DNA of 64,000 nt from Jeongeupia chitinilytica (GTDB taxonomy: Bacteria; Pseudomonadota; Gammaproteobacteria; Burkholderiales; Chitinibacteraceae). The notes beneath the pieces were generated by a model. It worked only from the letters and a program-made list of their open reading frames with translations. It did no database searches and was not told where the DNA came from. Below, in pieces: positions 43,113-51,553 of the stretch. The stretch is taken from assembly GCF_014652315.1 (NCBI RefSeq), contig NZ_BMYO01000006.1, forward strand, positions 186,001 to 250,000, written 5' to 3'. Each line of letters starts with the position of its first letter. The first letter of the stretch is position 1. Position numbers and translations under genes: made by a program.

Positions 43113-44516
43113 ATGGATTTCAACGGTAAGAACGTCGTCGTCGTCGGGCTCGGCATCACCGGGCTGTCCTGCGTGCGCTGGCTCGTACGCCATGGCGCGC
43201 AGGTCACCGTCGCCGACAGCCGCGATGTGCCGCCCAGCGCCGACGTGCTCGCTGCCGAGCTGCCCGCTGTCGCCACGCGATTCGGCGCCTTCAGCGACGC
43301 GACGTTTGCCGATGCCGGGCTGCTCGTCGTCAGCCCCGGCGTGCCGCTGGCCACGCCCGAAATCGCCCGTGCGATTGCCCGGGGTGTCGACATCGCCGGC
43401 GACGTCGAGCTGCTGGCACGTGCCATCCGCGGCAGCGGTGCCCGGGTGCTGGCGATCACCGGCAGCAACGGCAAGACCACCGTCACCAGCATGGTCGGCA
43501 AGATGTGCGAGCAGGCCGGCCTCAAGACCGTCGTTGCCGGCAACATCGGCCTGCCGGTACTCGATGCGCTGTCCGACTGGGAAAGCCGCAGCGGCAATCC
43601 GGACGTCTGGGTGCTCGAACTGTCGAGCTTCCAGCTGGAAACCACCAGCTCGCTGACGCCCGACGCTGCCGTCGTGCTCAACGTGACCGAAGACCATCTC
43701 GACCGTTACGACGGCATGCGCGACTACGCACAGACCAAAGCGCGGATCTTCAATGGGCTCGGCGTGATGGTGCTGAACCGCGAGGACGGCTGGTGCCGCG
43801 GCATGACGCAGCCGGGCCGCAACATCGTCTGGTTCGGCACCGATGCGCCGCGCAATCCGAGCGAGTACGGTCTGGTCGCCGACGGCGACGACGTGGCGCT
43901 CAAGCTCGGCGAGCGCACGCTGATGAAAGCCGGCGAGCTGCAGCTCGCGGGGCTGCACAACGCCGCCAACGCGCTGGCCGCGCTGGCGCTGACCCGCGCG
44001 ATCGGCCTGCCGAGTGCACTGTCGATCGCTGCGCTCAAGGCCTTCAAGGGCCTGCCGCACCGCGTCGAGTTCGTCGCCGAGAAGGCGGGCGTCAGGTATT
44101 ACGACGACTCGAAGGGCACCAACGTCGGTGCGACCGAGGCGGCGCTCAAGGGCATGAGCCAGCCGGTGGTGCTGATCGCCGGCGGTGACGGCAAGGGTCA
44201 GGATTTCATGCCGCTGAAGGCCGCGTGCGAGCGCATCTGCCGTGCCGTGGTGCTGATCGGCCGGGACGGACCGCAGATCGCCGAGGTGCTCAACGAGGCC
44301 ACCTCGCAACTGCTCGACGCCGATGACGACGAGGAAGCCTTCCTGCCGGTGCTGCAGGTGCCGACGCTGGAAATGGCGACACAGATGGCCGCCAACCTCG
44401 CCGAACCGGGCGATGTGGTGCTGCTGAGCCCGGCGTGCGCCAGTCTCGACATGTTCCGCAACTATCACCACCGCGCCGAAGTGTTCATTGCCGCGGTCCG
44501 GGGTCTGGAAGGCTGA
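43113..44516 (+). CDS. murD: UDP-MurNAc-alanine--D-glutamate ligase MurD
   Basis: A 467-residue Mur ligase. The N terminus VVVGLGITGLSCVRWL binds UDP, the ATP loop is AITGSNGKTTVTSM, and VLELSSFQLE and NVTEDHLDRY are typical. KGTNVGATEAAL lies in the C-terminal domain. It adds D-glutamate, which MurI (13475-14245) supplies. AGGAG precedes the ATG. Confidence 0.97.
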   Translation: MDFNGKNVVVVGLGITGLSCVRWLVRHGAQVTVADSRDVPPSADVLAAELPAVATRFGAFSDATFADAGLLVVSPGVPLATPEIARAIARGVDIAGDVELLARAIRGSGARVLAITGSNGKTTVTSMVGKMCEQAGLKTVVAGNIGLPVLDALSDWESRSGNPDVWVLELSSFQLETTSSLTPDAAVVLNVTEDHLDRYDGMRDYAQTKARIFNGLGVMVLNREDGWCRGMTQPGRNIVWFGTDAPRNPSEYGLVADGDDVALKLGERTLMKAGELQLAGLHNAANALAALALTRAIGLPSALSIAALKAFKGLPHRVEFVAEKAGVRYYDDSKGTNVGATEAALKGMSQPVVLIAGGDGKGQDFMPLKAACERICRAVVLIGRDGPQIAEVLNEATSQLLDADDDEEAFLPVLQVPTLEMATQMAANLAEPGDVVLLSPACASLDMFRNYHHRAEVFIAAVRGLEG

Positions 44517-44520
44517 CGCG

Positions 44521-45708
44521 ATGAAAGCGATCTTCTACCGGGCCCTCAAGCGCATCCGCCCCAGCATGGCCGCCTACGACCAGGCGCTGCTGTGGTGCGT
44601 GATCCTGCTGCTGACCATCGGTCTGGTAATGGTCTATTCGGCGTCGATCGCGATGGCCGAAGTCGACAAGGACACCGGTTTCCGCTCGACCTACTTCCTG
44701 ATCCGCCACTCGATCTTCCTCGTCGTCGGCGTGGTCGCGGCCTTCTTTTCGTTCAGCATCTCGACCCGGACATTGCAGCAGTACGCGCCCTTGCTGTTCA
44801 TCCTCGGCGTGCTGCTGCTGATCCTGGTGCTGGTGCCGGGCATCGGCCGCGAGGTCAACGGCAGCCGGCGCTGGCTCGGTTTGGTGGTGATCAACCTGCA
44901 GCCGTCCGAGCTGATGAAGCTCGCCGCGGCCTTCTATGCCGCCGACTACACGGTGCGCAAGGCCGCATTCATGGGCGGCGACTTCTGGGCCAGCATCACC
45001 AAGGGTCTGCTGCCGATGCTGTTCGTGATGCTCATCGTCGGCGGTCTGCTGCTGCTCGAACCGGACTTCGGCGCGTTCGCGGTCATCACCGCGATCACCA
45101 TGGGCCTGCTCTTCCTCGGCGGTTTCAACTGGCGGCTGTTCGCCGGGCTGATCGTGCTGCTCGGCATCGGCTTCGTCGGCCTGATCGCCAGCTCGCCGTA
45201 CCGGCGCGCGCGCGTGCTCGGCTTCCTCGATCCGTGGCAGGACCCGTACGGCAAGGGTTACCAGCTGAGCCACTCGCTGATCGCCTTCGGCCGCGGCGAA
45301 TGGCACGGTGTCGGCCTCGGCGCCAGCGTCGAGAAACTGTCCTACCTGCCCGAAGCGCATACCGACTTCCTGATGGCGATCATCGCCGAGGAGTTCGGCT
45401 TCCTCGGCGTGGCTGTCGTTGTCGGCCTGTTCGCCTTTCTGGTGTTCCGCTGCTTCATGATCGGCGTGCAGGCCGCCAAGCTAGACCGCGCCTATCAGGC
45501 GCTGGTGGCACAGGGCATCGGCATCTGGATCGGCGTGCAGTCGGTGATCAACATCGGCGTGAACATGGGCCTGCTGCCGACCAAGGGCCTGACGCTGCCG
45601 CTGCTGTCGTTCGGCGGTTCGGGCATCGTCGCCAACCTGCTGGCGCTCGGCGTCGTCATGCGCATCGATTACGAGAACAGGCAGCTGATGCGGGGGCGCA
45701 AGGTATGA
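44521..45708 (+). CDS. ftsW: peptidoglycan glycosyltransferase FtsW
   Basis: A 395-residue SEDS protein with about ten helices: VMVYSASIAMAE, SRRWLGLVVINLQPSELMKL, ADYTVRKAAFM, EPDFGAFAVI, and HTDFLMAIIAEEFGF and GLTLPLLSFGGSGIVANL later. It polymerises septal glycan strands with FtsI. ATG 44521 follows GGAAGG; an in-frame start 33 nt earlier overlaps murD and is not needed. A repeat element begins at its stop codon. Confidence 0.95.
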   Translation: MKAIFYRALKRIRPSMAAYDQALLWCVILLLTIGLVMVYSASIAMAEVDKDTGFRSTYFLIRHSIFLVVGVVAAFFSFSISTRTLQQYAPLLFILGVLLLILVLVPGIGREVNGSRRWLGLVVINLQPSELMKLAAAFYAADYTVRKAAFMGGDFWASITKGLLPMLFVMLIVGGLLLLEPDFGAFAVITAITMGLLFLGGFNWRLFAGLIVLLGIGFVGLIASSPYRRARVLGFLDPWQDPYGKGYQLSHSLIAFGRGEWHGVGLGASVEKLSYLPEAHTDFLMAIIAEEFGFLGVAVVVGLFAFLVFRCFMIGVQAAKLDRAYQALVAQGIGIWIGVQSVINIGVNMGLLPTKGLTLPLLSFGGSGIVANLLALGVVMRIDYENRQLMRGRKV

Positions 45709-45855
45709 AACACCTGCAACGCCGCTGCGGCCACGAATCGCTGCGTTGCGCAGTGCTCGCAATGCTCATGAACACGCATGTTCATTCCGCTTGCTGCGCA
45801 CCGGGCGCCTTGCGCTTCGCGCCCTCGCGATGCGTTGGAGGTGCTTCATCATGAA
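45705..45855. repeat. TIR element A between ftsW and murG
   Basis: The 18-bp ends 45705-45722 and 45832-45849 are inverted copies with 16 of 18 matches. The 5-bp sequence ATGAA occurs at both outer edges (45705-45709 and 45851-45855), like a target duplication. A central hairpin ATGAACA-CGCA-TGTTCAT lies near 45766-45783. Removing the insert would restore an ATGA-type ftsW/murG overlap. Confidence 0.7.
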
Positions 45856-46924
45856 GCGCACCCTGCTCGTCATGGCCGGCGGTACCGGCGGCCACATCTT
45901 CCCGGCGCTGGCCGTGGCCAACGCGATGCGCGAACGCGGCTGGGACGTGGTCTGGCTCGGTGCGGCTGGGGCGATGGAAACGCGCATCGTGCCGCAGCAC
46001 GACATCCCGCTCGAAACGCTCGCCATTACCGGCGTGCGCGGCAAGGGGCTGCTGAAGAAGCTGGCCCAGCCTTGGGTACAGCTGAAGGCGCTGTGCGGTT
46101 CGCTGCGGACCATCTTCCGCCATCGCCCCGATGTGGCAATCGGTTTTGGCGGCTTTACCGGTTTCCCGGGCGGCCTAGCGATGCGGCTGCTGTGGCTGCC
46201 GCTGGTGGTGCATGAACAGAACTCGGTGGCCGGGCTGACCAACAAGGCGCTGTCGAAGTTCGCCAACCGCGTGCTGTTCGCGTTTCCGTCGGCGTTCCGC
46301 AGCGCACCGCCGCGCTTCGACTGCGTCGGCAATCCGGTTCGCGACGCCATCACCGCGGTTGCCGAACCCGAATCGCGTTTCGCAGGTCGAACCGGCCCGC
46401 TGAAGCTGCTGATTGTCGGCGGCAGCCTCGGTGCGCAGGTGTTCAACGAGCAGGTGCCGAAGGCGCTGGCGCTGTTACCCGAAGCCGAGCGCCCGGTGGT
46501 GATCCACCAGGCCGGCGAAAAACACATCGATGCGCTGAAGGCCAACTACGCCGCGGCCGGTGTCGAGGCCGAGTGTGTGGCCTTCATCGGCGACATGGCC
46601 GGTGCCTACGCCGATGCCGATCTGGTGCTGTGCCGCGCCGGCGCGCTGACCGTGTCCGAGCTGGCCTGCGTCGGTGCGGCATCGGTGCTGGTGCCGTTCC
46701 CGTACGCGGTCGACGACCACCAGACCGGTAACGCGCGTTACCTGTCCGAGTCCGGCGCCGGCGTGCTGCTGCAACAAACCGAATTCGGCGCCGAGCGTTT
46801 CGCGGCGCTGCTGAAAGAGACAAACCGAGCGCGCTGCCTGGAAATGGCCCACAAGGCCCGGCAGCTCGCCAAGCCCGACGCGACCGAACGGGTCGTGGCG
46901 GTGATCGAGGAATTGGCAAGATGA
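45851..46924 (+). CDS. murG: UDP-GlcNAc transferase MurG
   Basis: A 357-residue GT28 enzyme. The N-terminal loop is MAGGTGGHIFPALAVA, followed by GFGGFTGFPGGLA and HEQNSVAGLTNK; the C-terminal domain has VGGSLGAQVFNE and CRAGALTVSELACVG. It makes lipid II on the cytoplasmic face. ATG 45851 is the family start; the reading frame upstream is repeat element A. Confidence 0.96.
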   Translation: MKRTLLVMAGGTGGHIFPALAVANAMRERGWDVVWLGAAGAMETRIVPQHDIPLETLAITGVRGKGLLKKLAQPWVQLKALCGSLRTIFRHRPDVAIGFGGFTGFPGGLAMRLLWLPLVVHEQNSVAGLTNKALSKFANRVLFAFPSAFRSAPPRFDCVGNPVRDAITAVAEPESRFAGRTGPLKLLIVGGSLGAQVFNEQVPKALALLPEAERPVVIHQAGEKHIDALKANYAAAGVEAECVAFIGDMAGAYADADLVLCRAGALTVSELACVGAASVLVPFPYAVDDHQTGNARYLSESGAGVLLQQTEFGAERFAALLKETNRARCLEMAHKARQLAKPDATERVVAVIEELAR

Positions 46925-48306
46925 AACACAAGGTCAAACGCATCCACTTTGTCGGGATCGGCGGTGTCGGCATGAGCGGCATCGCCGAGGTGCTCGCCAA
47001 CCAGGGCTTTGCCGTCAGCGGCTCCGATCTGGGCAGCAACGCGGCGACGCAGCGGCTGCAGAACGCCGGTGCCGTGGTGCACAAGGGCCACGATGCGGCC
47101 TACGTCGCCGACGCCGATGTCGTGGTGATCTCGAGCGCGGTCAAGGACGACAATCCCGAGGTGGTCGAGGCGCGCGCGCGCAAAATACCGGTGATTCCCC
47201 GCGCGCTGATGCTGGCCGAACTGATGCGGCTGCAGCGCGGCATCGCGATCGCCGGTACGCACGGCAAGACGACGACAACCAGCCTGACTGCCAGCATTCT
47301 CGAAGCCGCCGGCATGGATCCGACCTTCGTCATCGGCGGCAAGCTGCACGCGGCCGGCTCGAACGCGCGCCTTGGTCACGGTGACTATCTGGTCGCCGAA
47401 GCCGACGAGAGCGATGCGTCCTTCCTGCACCTGAGCCCGATGATCTCGGTCGTGACCAATATCGACCAGGACCATATGGACACGTATGGCCACGACTTCG
47501 ACAACGTGAAGAAGGCCTTCGTCGAGTTCCTCTACCACCTGCCGTTCTACGGCCGCGCGGTGCTGTGCATCGACGACGCCAGCGTGCGCGAAATCCTGCC
47601 GCGCGTGACCAGCCCGATCACGACCTACGGCACCAGCGCCGACGCGATGCTGCGCGCCGAAAACGTTGTCGCGGCCGACGGCCAGATGCGTTTCGACGCG
47701 GTGTGGGAAAACGGCGAGACGCGGCGGATTCCGGTCACGCTGAACATGCCCGGCCAGCACAACGTGCTGAATGCGCTGGCGGCCATTGCCATCGGTCTCG
47801 AAGTCGGCGCGTCCGACGAGGCGATCCAGCGCGCGCTGGCGACCTTCCAGGGCGTCGGCCGGCGCTTCCAGCGCTACGGCGAAGTGGCGTGCGACGGTGG
47901 CAGCTTCACGCTGGTCGACGACTACGGCCACCATCCGGTCGAAATGGCGGCGACGATCGCCGCGGCGCGGGGCGCCTTCCCGGGGCGCCGGCTGTTGCTG
48001 GCCTTCCAGCCGCACCGTTACAGCCGCACGCGCGACTGCTTCGAGGACTTCGTCAAGGTGCTGGGTACGGTCGACGGCCTGCTGCTGGCCGAGGTCTACG
48101 CCGCCGGCGAGGCGCCGATCGTCGCAGCCGACGGCCGTTCGCTGGCGCGCGCGGTGCGCGTTGCCGGCAAGGTCGAACCGATTTTTGTCGAAGACATTGC
48201 CGACATGCAGTCCGCCATCGTCGCGGCTGCGAAACACGGCGATGTGGTGATCACGATGGGGGCGGGCTCGATCGGCGCCGTTCCCGGCAAACTGGTGCAG
48301 AACTGA
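46921..48306 (+). CDS. murC: UDP-MurNAc--L-alanine ligase MurC
   Basis: A 461-residue Mur ligase. The UDP-binding N terminus is IHFVGIGGVGMSGIAEVL, the ATP loop is IAGTHGKTTTTSL, and EADESDASFLHL and DDYGHHPVEM are typical. It commits the pathway to peptide stem synthesis. It overlaps murG by 4 nt and ends one base before ddlB. Confidence 0.97.
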   Translation: MKHKVKRIHFVGIGGVGMSGIAEVLANQGFAVSGSDLGSNAATQRLQNAGAVVHKGHDAAYVADADVVVISSAVKDDNPEVVEARARKIPVIPRALMLAELMRLQRGIAIAGTHGKTTTTSLTASILEAAGMDPTFVIGGKLHAAGSNARLGHGDYLVAEADESDASFLHLSPMISVVTNIDQDHMDTYGHDFDNVKKAFVEFLYHLPFYGRAVLCIDDASVREILPRVTSPITTYGTSADAMLRAENVVAADGQMRFDAVWENGETRRIPVTLNMPGQHNVLNALAAIAIGLEVGASDEAIQRALATFQGVGRRFQRYGEVACDGGSFTLVDDYGHHPVEMAATIAAARGAFPGRRLLLAFQPHRYSRTRDCFEDFVKVLGTVDGLLLAEVYAAGEAPIVAADGRSLARAVRVAGKVEPIFVEDIADMQSAIVAAAKHGDVVITMGAGSIGAVPGKLVQN

Positions 48307-48307
48307 A

Positions 48308-49234
48308 ATGGCTGAAATGAAGCAGTACGGCAAGGTGGCCGTGGTGATGGGCGGCGAATCGAGCGAGCGCGAAGTCTCGCTGATGAGCGGCAAGGGCGTG
48401 CTTGAGGCACTGCGCAGCCAGGGCATCGACGCCCATGCCTTCGATCCGGCCGAACAAGCGCTCGAAGCGCTGCACGAAGAGGGTTTCGACCGGGCCTTCC
48501 TGATCCTGCACGGCGGCGATGGCGAGGACGGCACGATCCAGGGCGCGCTCGAATACCTCGGCATCCCGTACACCGGCTGCGGCGTGATGGCGAGTGCGAT
48601 CGGCATGGACAAGTGGCGCACCAAGCTGATGTGGCAGGCCGTCGGCCTGCCGGTGCCGGCCTATCTGCTGCTCGACGCGCAGAGCGATTTCGACTCGGTG
48701 ATCCCGAAGCTGGGCTCGCCGGTGTTCGTCAAACCGTCGAATGGCGGTTCGAGTGTCGGCGTGACCAAGTGCCGCAACGCCGGTGAAATCCGCGCCGCCT
48801 ACGAGGAAGCCGCCAAGTACGACCCGCTGGTGATGGTCGAGCAGGCCGTTTCCGGTGGCGAGTTCAGCTGCGCCGTCCTCAACGGCCGTGCGCTGGCAAC
48901 GGTGAAGATCGAGCCGGCAACCGAGTTCTACGACTACGACGCCAAGTACTTCCGCGACGATACCGTCTACACCTGCCCGGGCCTCGCCGGTGAAGCCGAA
49001 GCACAGGCGCGCGTGCTCGCCGAAGCCGCATACCGCGTGCTCGGTGCGACCGGCTGGGCGCGGATCGACTTCCTGACCGACGCCGACGGCAAGGTCTACC
49101 TGCTCGAGCCGAACACCGCACCGGGCATGACCAGCCACAGCCTGTTCCCGATGTGCGCGCGCGAAGCCGGCATCGGCTACGAGCAGCTGGTGCTGCAGAT
49201 CCTCGACACGACGCTTGAAGGAGAGGCCAACTGA
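48308..49234 (+). CDS. ddlB: D-alanine--D-alanine ligase
   Basis: A 308-residue ATP-grasp enzyme: VVMGGESSEREVSLMSG near the start, LHGGDGEDGTIQG, PVFVKPSNGGSSVGVTK, and LLEPNTAPGMTSHSL at the end. It makes the D-Ala-D-Ala used by MurF. After its stop, repeat element B separates it from ftsQ. Confidence 0.97.
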   Translation: MAEMKQYGKVAVVMGGESSEREVSLMSGKGVLEALRSQGIDAHAFDPAEQALEALHEEGFDRAFLILHGGDGEDGTIQGALEYLGIPYTGCGVMASAIGMDKWRTKLMWQAVGLPVPAYLLLDAQSDFDSVIPKLGSPVFVKPSNGGSSVGVTKCRNAGEIRAAYEEAAKYDPLVMVEQAVSGGEFSCAVLNGRALATVKIEPATEFYDYDAKYFRDDTVYTCPGLAGEAEAQARVLAEAAYRVLGATGWARIDFLTDADGKVYLLEPNTAPGMTSHSLFPMCAREAGIGYEQLVLQILDTTLEGEAN

Positions 49235-49245
49235 TGTTTGGCAGC

Positions 49246-49386
49246 GAAAAACCTCGTCAGGCCGTCGCGAGCGGCGGTCAGGCGAGCCAGCAGCGCAGCG
49301 ACCGGAATGGGCGTATGGCCCATAAGGATCGCGTGCAGCGCACGACGCAGCATCACCGCTGCGTCGTAGGCATGGCGGGGTTTTTC
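49246..49386. repeat. TIR element B between ddlB and ftsQ
   Basis: The ends GAAAAACCTCGTCAGGCC (49246-49263) and the inverted copy at 49369-49386 match at 15 of 18 bases. The central hairpin is ATGGGC-GTATG-GCCCAT. Its inner sequence (GCGCAGCGACCGGAATG) aligns to element A read on the other strand (GCGCAGCAAGCGGAATG). It ends one base before the ftsQ ATG. Confidence 0.65.
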
Positions 49387-49387
49387 C

Positions 49388-50200
49388 ATGTGGGATAGGC
49401 CGCAGCTCTTGATGTGGTTCGCCAACCTGCTCACCGCGATGGCGGTGCTGCTGCTGTTCTATTCGCTGGTGTTCCTGACCATCCATTCGCCGCTGTTTCC
49501 GGTACGGCAGGTCAAGATCGACGGCGAGCTGTCGCACGTGACCAAGGAACAGCTGCAGTACGTGATCAAGAACGAGCTGAAAGGGACCTTCTTCACGCTC
49601 GACCTCGACAAGACCCGGCAGGCGTTCGAAAAGCTGCCGTGGGTGCGCGAGGTGAACGTGCGCCGGCGCTGGCCGGACCGGCTCGAAGTGAACATCGAAG
49701 AGCAGCACGCCTACGCCCGCTGGGGGTCCGTGGCACTGCTCAACACCTATGGCGAGCGTTTCGACGCGGCCAGCAACGACAAGCTGCCGGTGCTCGAGGG
49801 CCCGGAGGGGACCGAGAAACTGATGGTCGAGGGCTACCGGATGCTCAAGGGCGCGATGGCGCCGCTGCAGAAAGCACCGACGCACCTGTGGCTGTCACCG
49901 CGGCGTGCCTGGCGCTTCCAGCTCGACAACGGCGTGGTCGTCGAAGTCGGCCGCGACGATGCGGTCGAACGCGTGCGTCGCTTTGCCGTCGCGTACCCGA
50001 ACTCGCTGGCGCTGATCGCCGAGAAGCATCCGTTCGAATACGTCGACCTGCGTTACCCGAACGGCTTTGCCGTCCGGCTACCGGCCTACAAGCCGGAAGA
50101 AACACCGAAATCCGGTGCCCGTCCTGCCGCGGCCAGACCGGCCGCCAAGGCGTCGGCACCGGCGGCAGTGAAACCCAAACCCCGCAACGCCTCGGCGTAG
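49388..50200 (+). CDS. ftsQ: cell division protein FtsQ
   Basis: A 270-residue bitopic protein. A short cytoplasmic tail and one helix (about 11-29) are followed by the POTRA segment (FPVRQVKIDGELSHVTKEQL) and the beta domain (WVREVNVRRRWPDRLEVNI). The C-terminal 40 residues form an Ala/Pro/Lys-rich tail. With FtsL (and FtsB elsewhere) it regulates septal synthesis. ATG 49388 begins MWDRPQLL, as in related FtsQ proteins, and lies one base after the right end of repeat element B. Confidence 0.92.
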   Translation: MWDRPQLLMWFANLLTAMAVLLLFYSLVFLTIHSPLFPVRQVKIDGELSHVTKEQLQYVIKNELKGTFFTLDLDKTRQAFEKLPWVREVNVRRRWPDRLEVNIEEQHAYARWGSVALLNTYGERFDAASNDKLPVLEGPEGTEKLMVEGYRMLKGAMAPLQKAPTHLWLSPRRAWRFQLDNGVVVEVGRDDAVERVRRFAVAYPNSLALIAEKHPFEYVDLRYPNGFAVRLPAYKPEETPKSGARPAAARPAAKASAPAAVKPKPRNASA

Positions 50201-50272
50201 CGGGCAAGAATCCGCGGCCGGCGCGTGCGTGCCGGCCTGTTTTGAATTGCGTTGAGTAAGAAAGAGGCTTCT

Positions 50273-51505
50273 GTGAGTAGAGACGCGAACAACCTCATCG
50301 TCGGGCTCGATATCGGCACGTCCAAGATCGTTGCCGTGGCGGCCGAAATCCAGGATGACGGCATGCTGAACGTCGTCGGCCTCGGGTCGGCAACCAGCCG
50401 CGGTCTCAAGCGCGGCGTCGTCGTCGACATCGAGAAGACCGTCGGCGCGATCCAGAGCGCGCTCGGCGAGGCCGAGCTGATGGCCGACTGCAAGATCCGC
50501 GAAGTGTTCACCGGCATCGCCGGCAGCCACATCAAGGGCATCAATTCGGACGGCATGGTCGCGATCAAGGACAAGGAAGTCACCGACGCCGATGTCCAGC
50601 GCGTGATCGAGACCGCCAGCGCGGTCAACATTCCGACCGACCACCAGGTGCTGCACATCCTGGCGCAGGAATACATGATCGACGGCCAGGAAGGCGTGAA
50701 GGAACCGCTGGGCATGTCCGGCGTGCGCCTGCACGTCAACGTGCACATCGTGTCCGGTGCCGTCTCGGCGGTGCAGAACATCACCAAGTGCGTGCGCCGT
50801 TGCGGGCTCGAGATCGCCGAAGTCGTGCTGCAGCCGCTGGCGTCGGCGACGTCGGTACTGACCGACGACGAGAAGGAACTCGGTGTCTGCCTCGTCGACA
50901 TCGGCGGCGGCACGACCGATCTGGCGGTGTTCATGGGCGGCGCGATCCGCCACACCGCGGTGATCCCGATCGCCGGCGACCAGATCACCAACGACATCGC
51001 CATGGCGCTGCGTACGCCGACGGCCGAGGCCGAGAACATCAAGATCCAGCATGGCGTCGCGCTGCGGCACATGACCGACCCGCAACAGATGATCGAGGTG
51101 CCGGGGGTCGGCGAGCGCGGTTCGCGCCAGATGAGCCGGCACACGCTGGCCGAGGTCGTCGAGCCGCGGATCGAGGAGCTGTACGCGCTGGTCCAGGCCG
51201 AATTGCGCCGCAACGGTTTCGAGGACCGGCTCTCGAGCGGCATCGTCATCACCGGCGGCGCGTCGCTGATGCCGGGCATGGTCGAGCTCGCCGAAGAGAT
51301 CTTCCACATGCCGGTGCGCCTCGGACTGCCGAAGTATGTCGGCGGGCTGGCGGAGGTCGTCAAGAATCCGCGCTACTCGACCGCGGTGGGTCTGCTGTTG
51401 CTGGCCAGGGAGCAATACCACAAGAATCCGGCCGGCAAGGCCAAGGACGGATCGTTCGGGGACATTCTGGGCCGCATGAAATCGTGGTTCCAGAATAATT
51501 TTTAG
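50273..51505 (+). CDS. ftsA: cell division protein FtsA
   Basis: A 410-residue actin-like ATPase: IVGLDIGTSKIVAV (phosphate 1), LVDIGGGTTDLAVF (phosphate 2) and IVITGGASLMPGM (adenosine motif). The C terminus (LGRMKSWFQNNF) is the amphipathic membrane-targeting helix. It anchors FtsZ. GTG 50273 is preferred because AGAGG lies a few nt upstream; the in-frame TTG 21 nt earlier lacks such a site. Confidence 0.96.
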   Translation: MSRDANNLIVGLDIGTSKIVAVAAEIQDDGMLNVVGLGSATSRGLKRGVVVDIEKTVGAIQSALGEAELMADCKIREVFTGIAGSHIKGINSDGMVAIKDKEVTDADVQRVIETASAVNIPTDHQVLHILAQEYMIDGQEGVKEPLGMSGVRLHVNVHIVSGAVSAVQNITKCVRRCGLEIAEVVLQPLASATSVLTDDEKELGVCLVDIGGGTTDLAVFMGGAIRHTAVIPIAGDQITNDIAMALRTPTAEAENIKIQHGVALRHMTDPQQMIEVPGVGERGSRQMSRHTLAEVVEPRIEELYALVQAELRRNGFEDRLSSGIVITGGASLMPGMVELAEEIFHMPVRLGLPKYVGGLAEVVKNPRYSTAVGLLLLAREQYHKNPAGKAKDGSFGDILGRMKSWFQNNF

Positions 51506-51525
51506 TCAGTTTCGGGTCAGTAAGT

Positions 51526-51531
51526 TAGAAT
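51526..51531 (+). promoter_or_regulatory. -10 box (TAGAAT followed by CGG) of ftsZ
   Basis: TAGAATCGG lies 22 nt before the ftsZ ATG; TTAGTC at 51502-51507 is a weak -35 at 18 nt. TCGGGTCA is repeated on either side (51512-51519 and 51531-51538), 19 bp apart, and may be a regulator site. Confidence 0.5.
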
Positions 51532-51553
51532 CGGGTCAAGAAGGAGAGTCATC

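Noticed and set aside
42012..44471. Open frame of 819 codons antisense to mraY and murD
   Set aside because: Same shadow effect; composition is unlike any protein family and the sense genes have all catalytic motifs.
45705..45854. Short frame starting MKHLQRRCGHES after ftsW
   Set aside because: It lies wholly within TIR element A and resembles repeat-derived tails; the palindromic structure explains the sequence better than coding.
49233..49397. 54-codon frame between ddlB and ftsQ
   Set aside because: It is the translation of repeat element B; composition is Arg/Gln/His-rich with no ribosome-binding evidence beyond the ddlB end.
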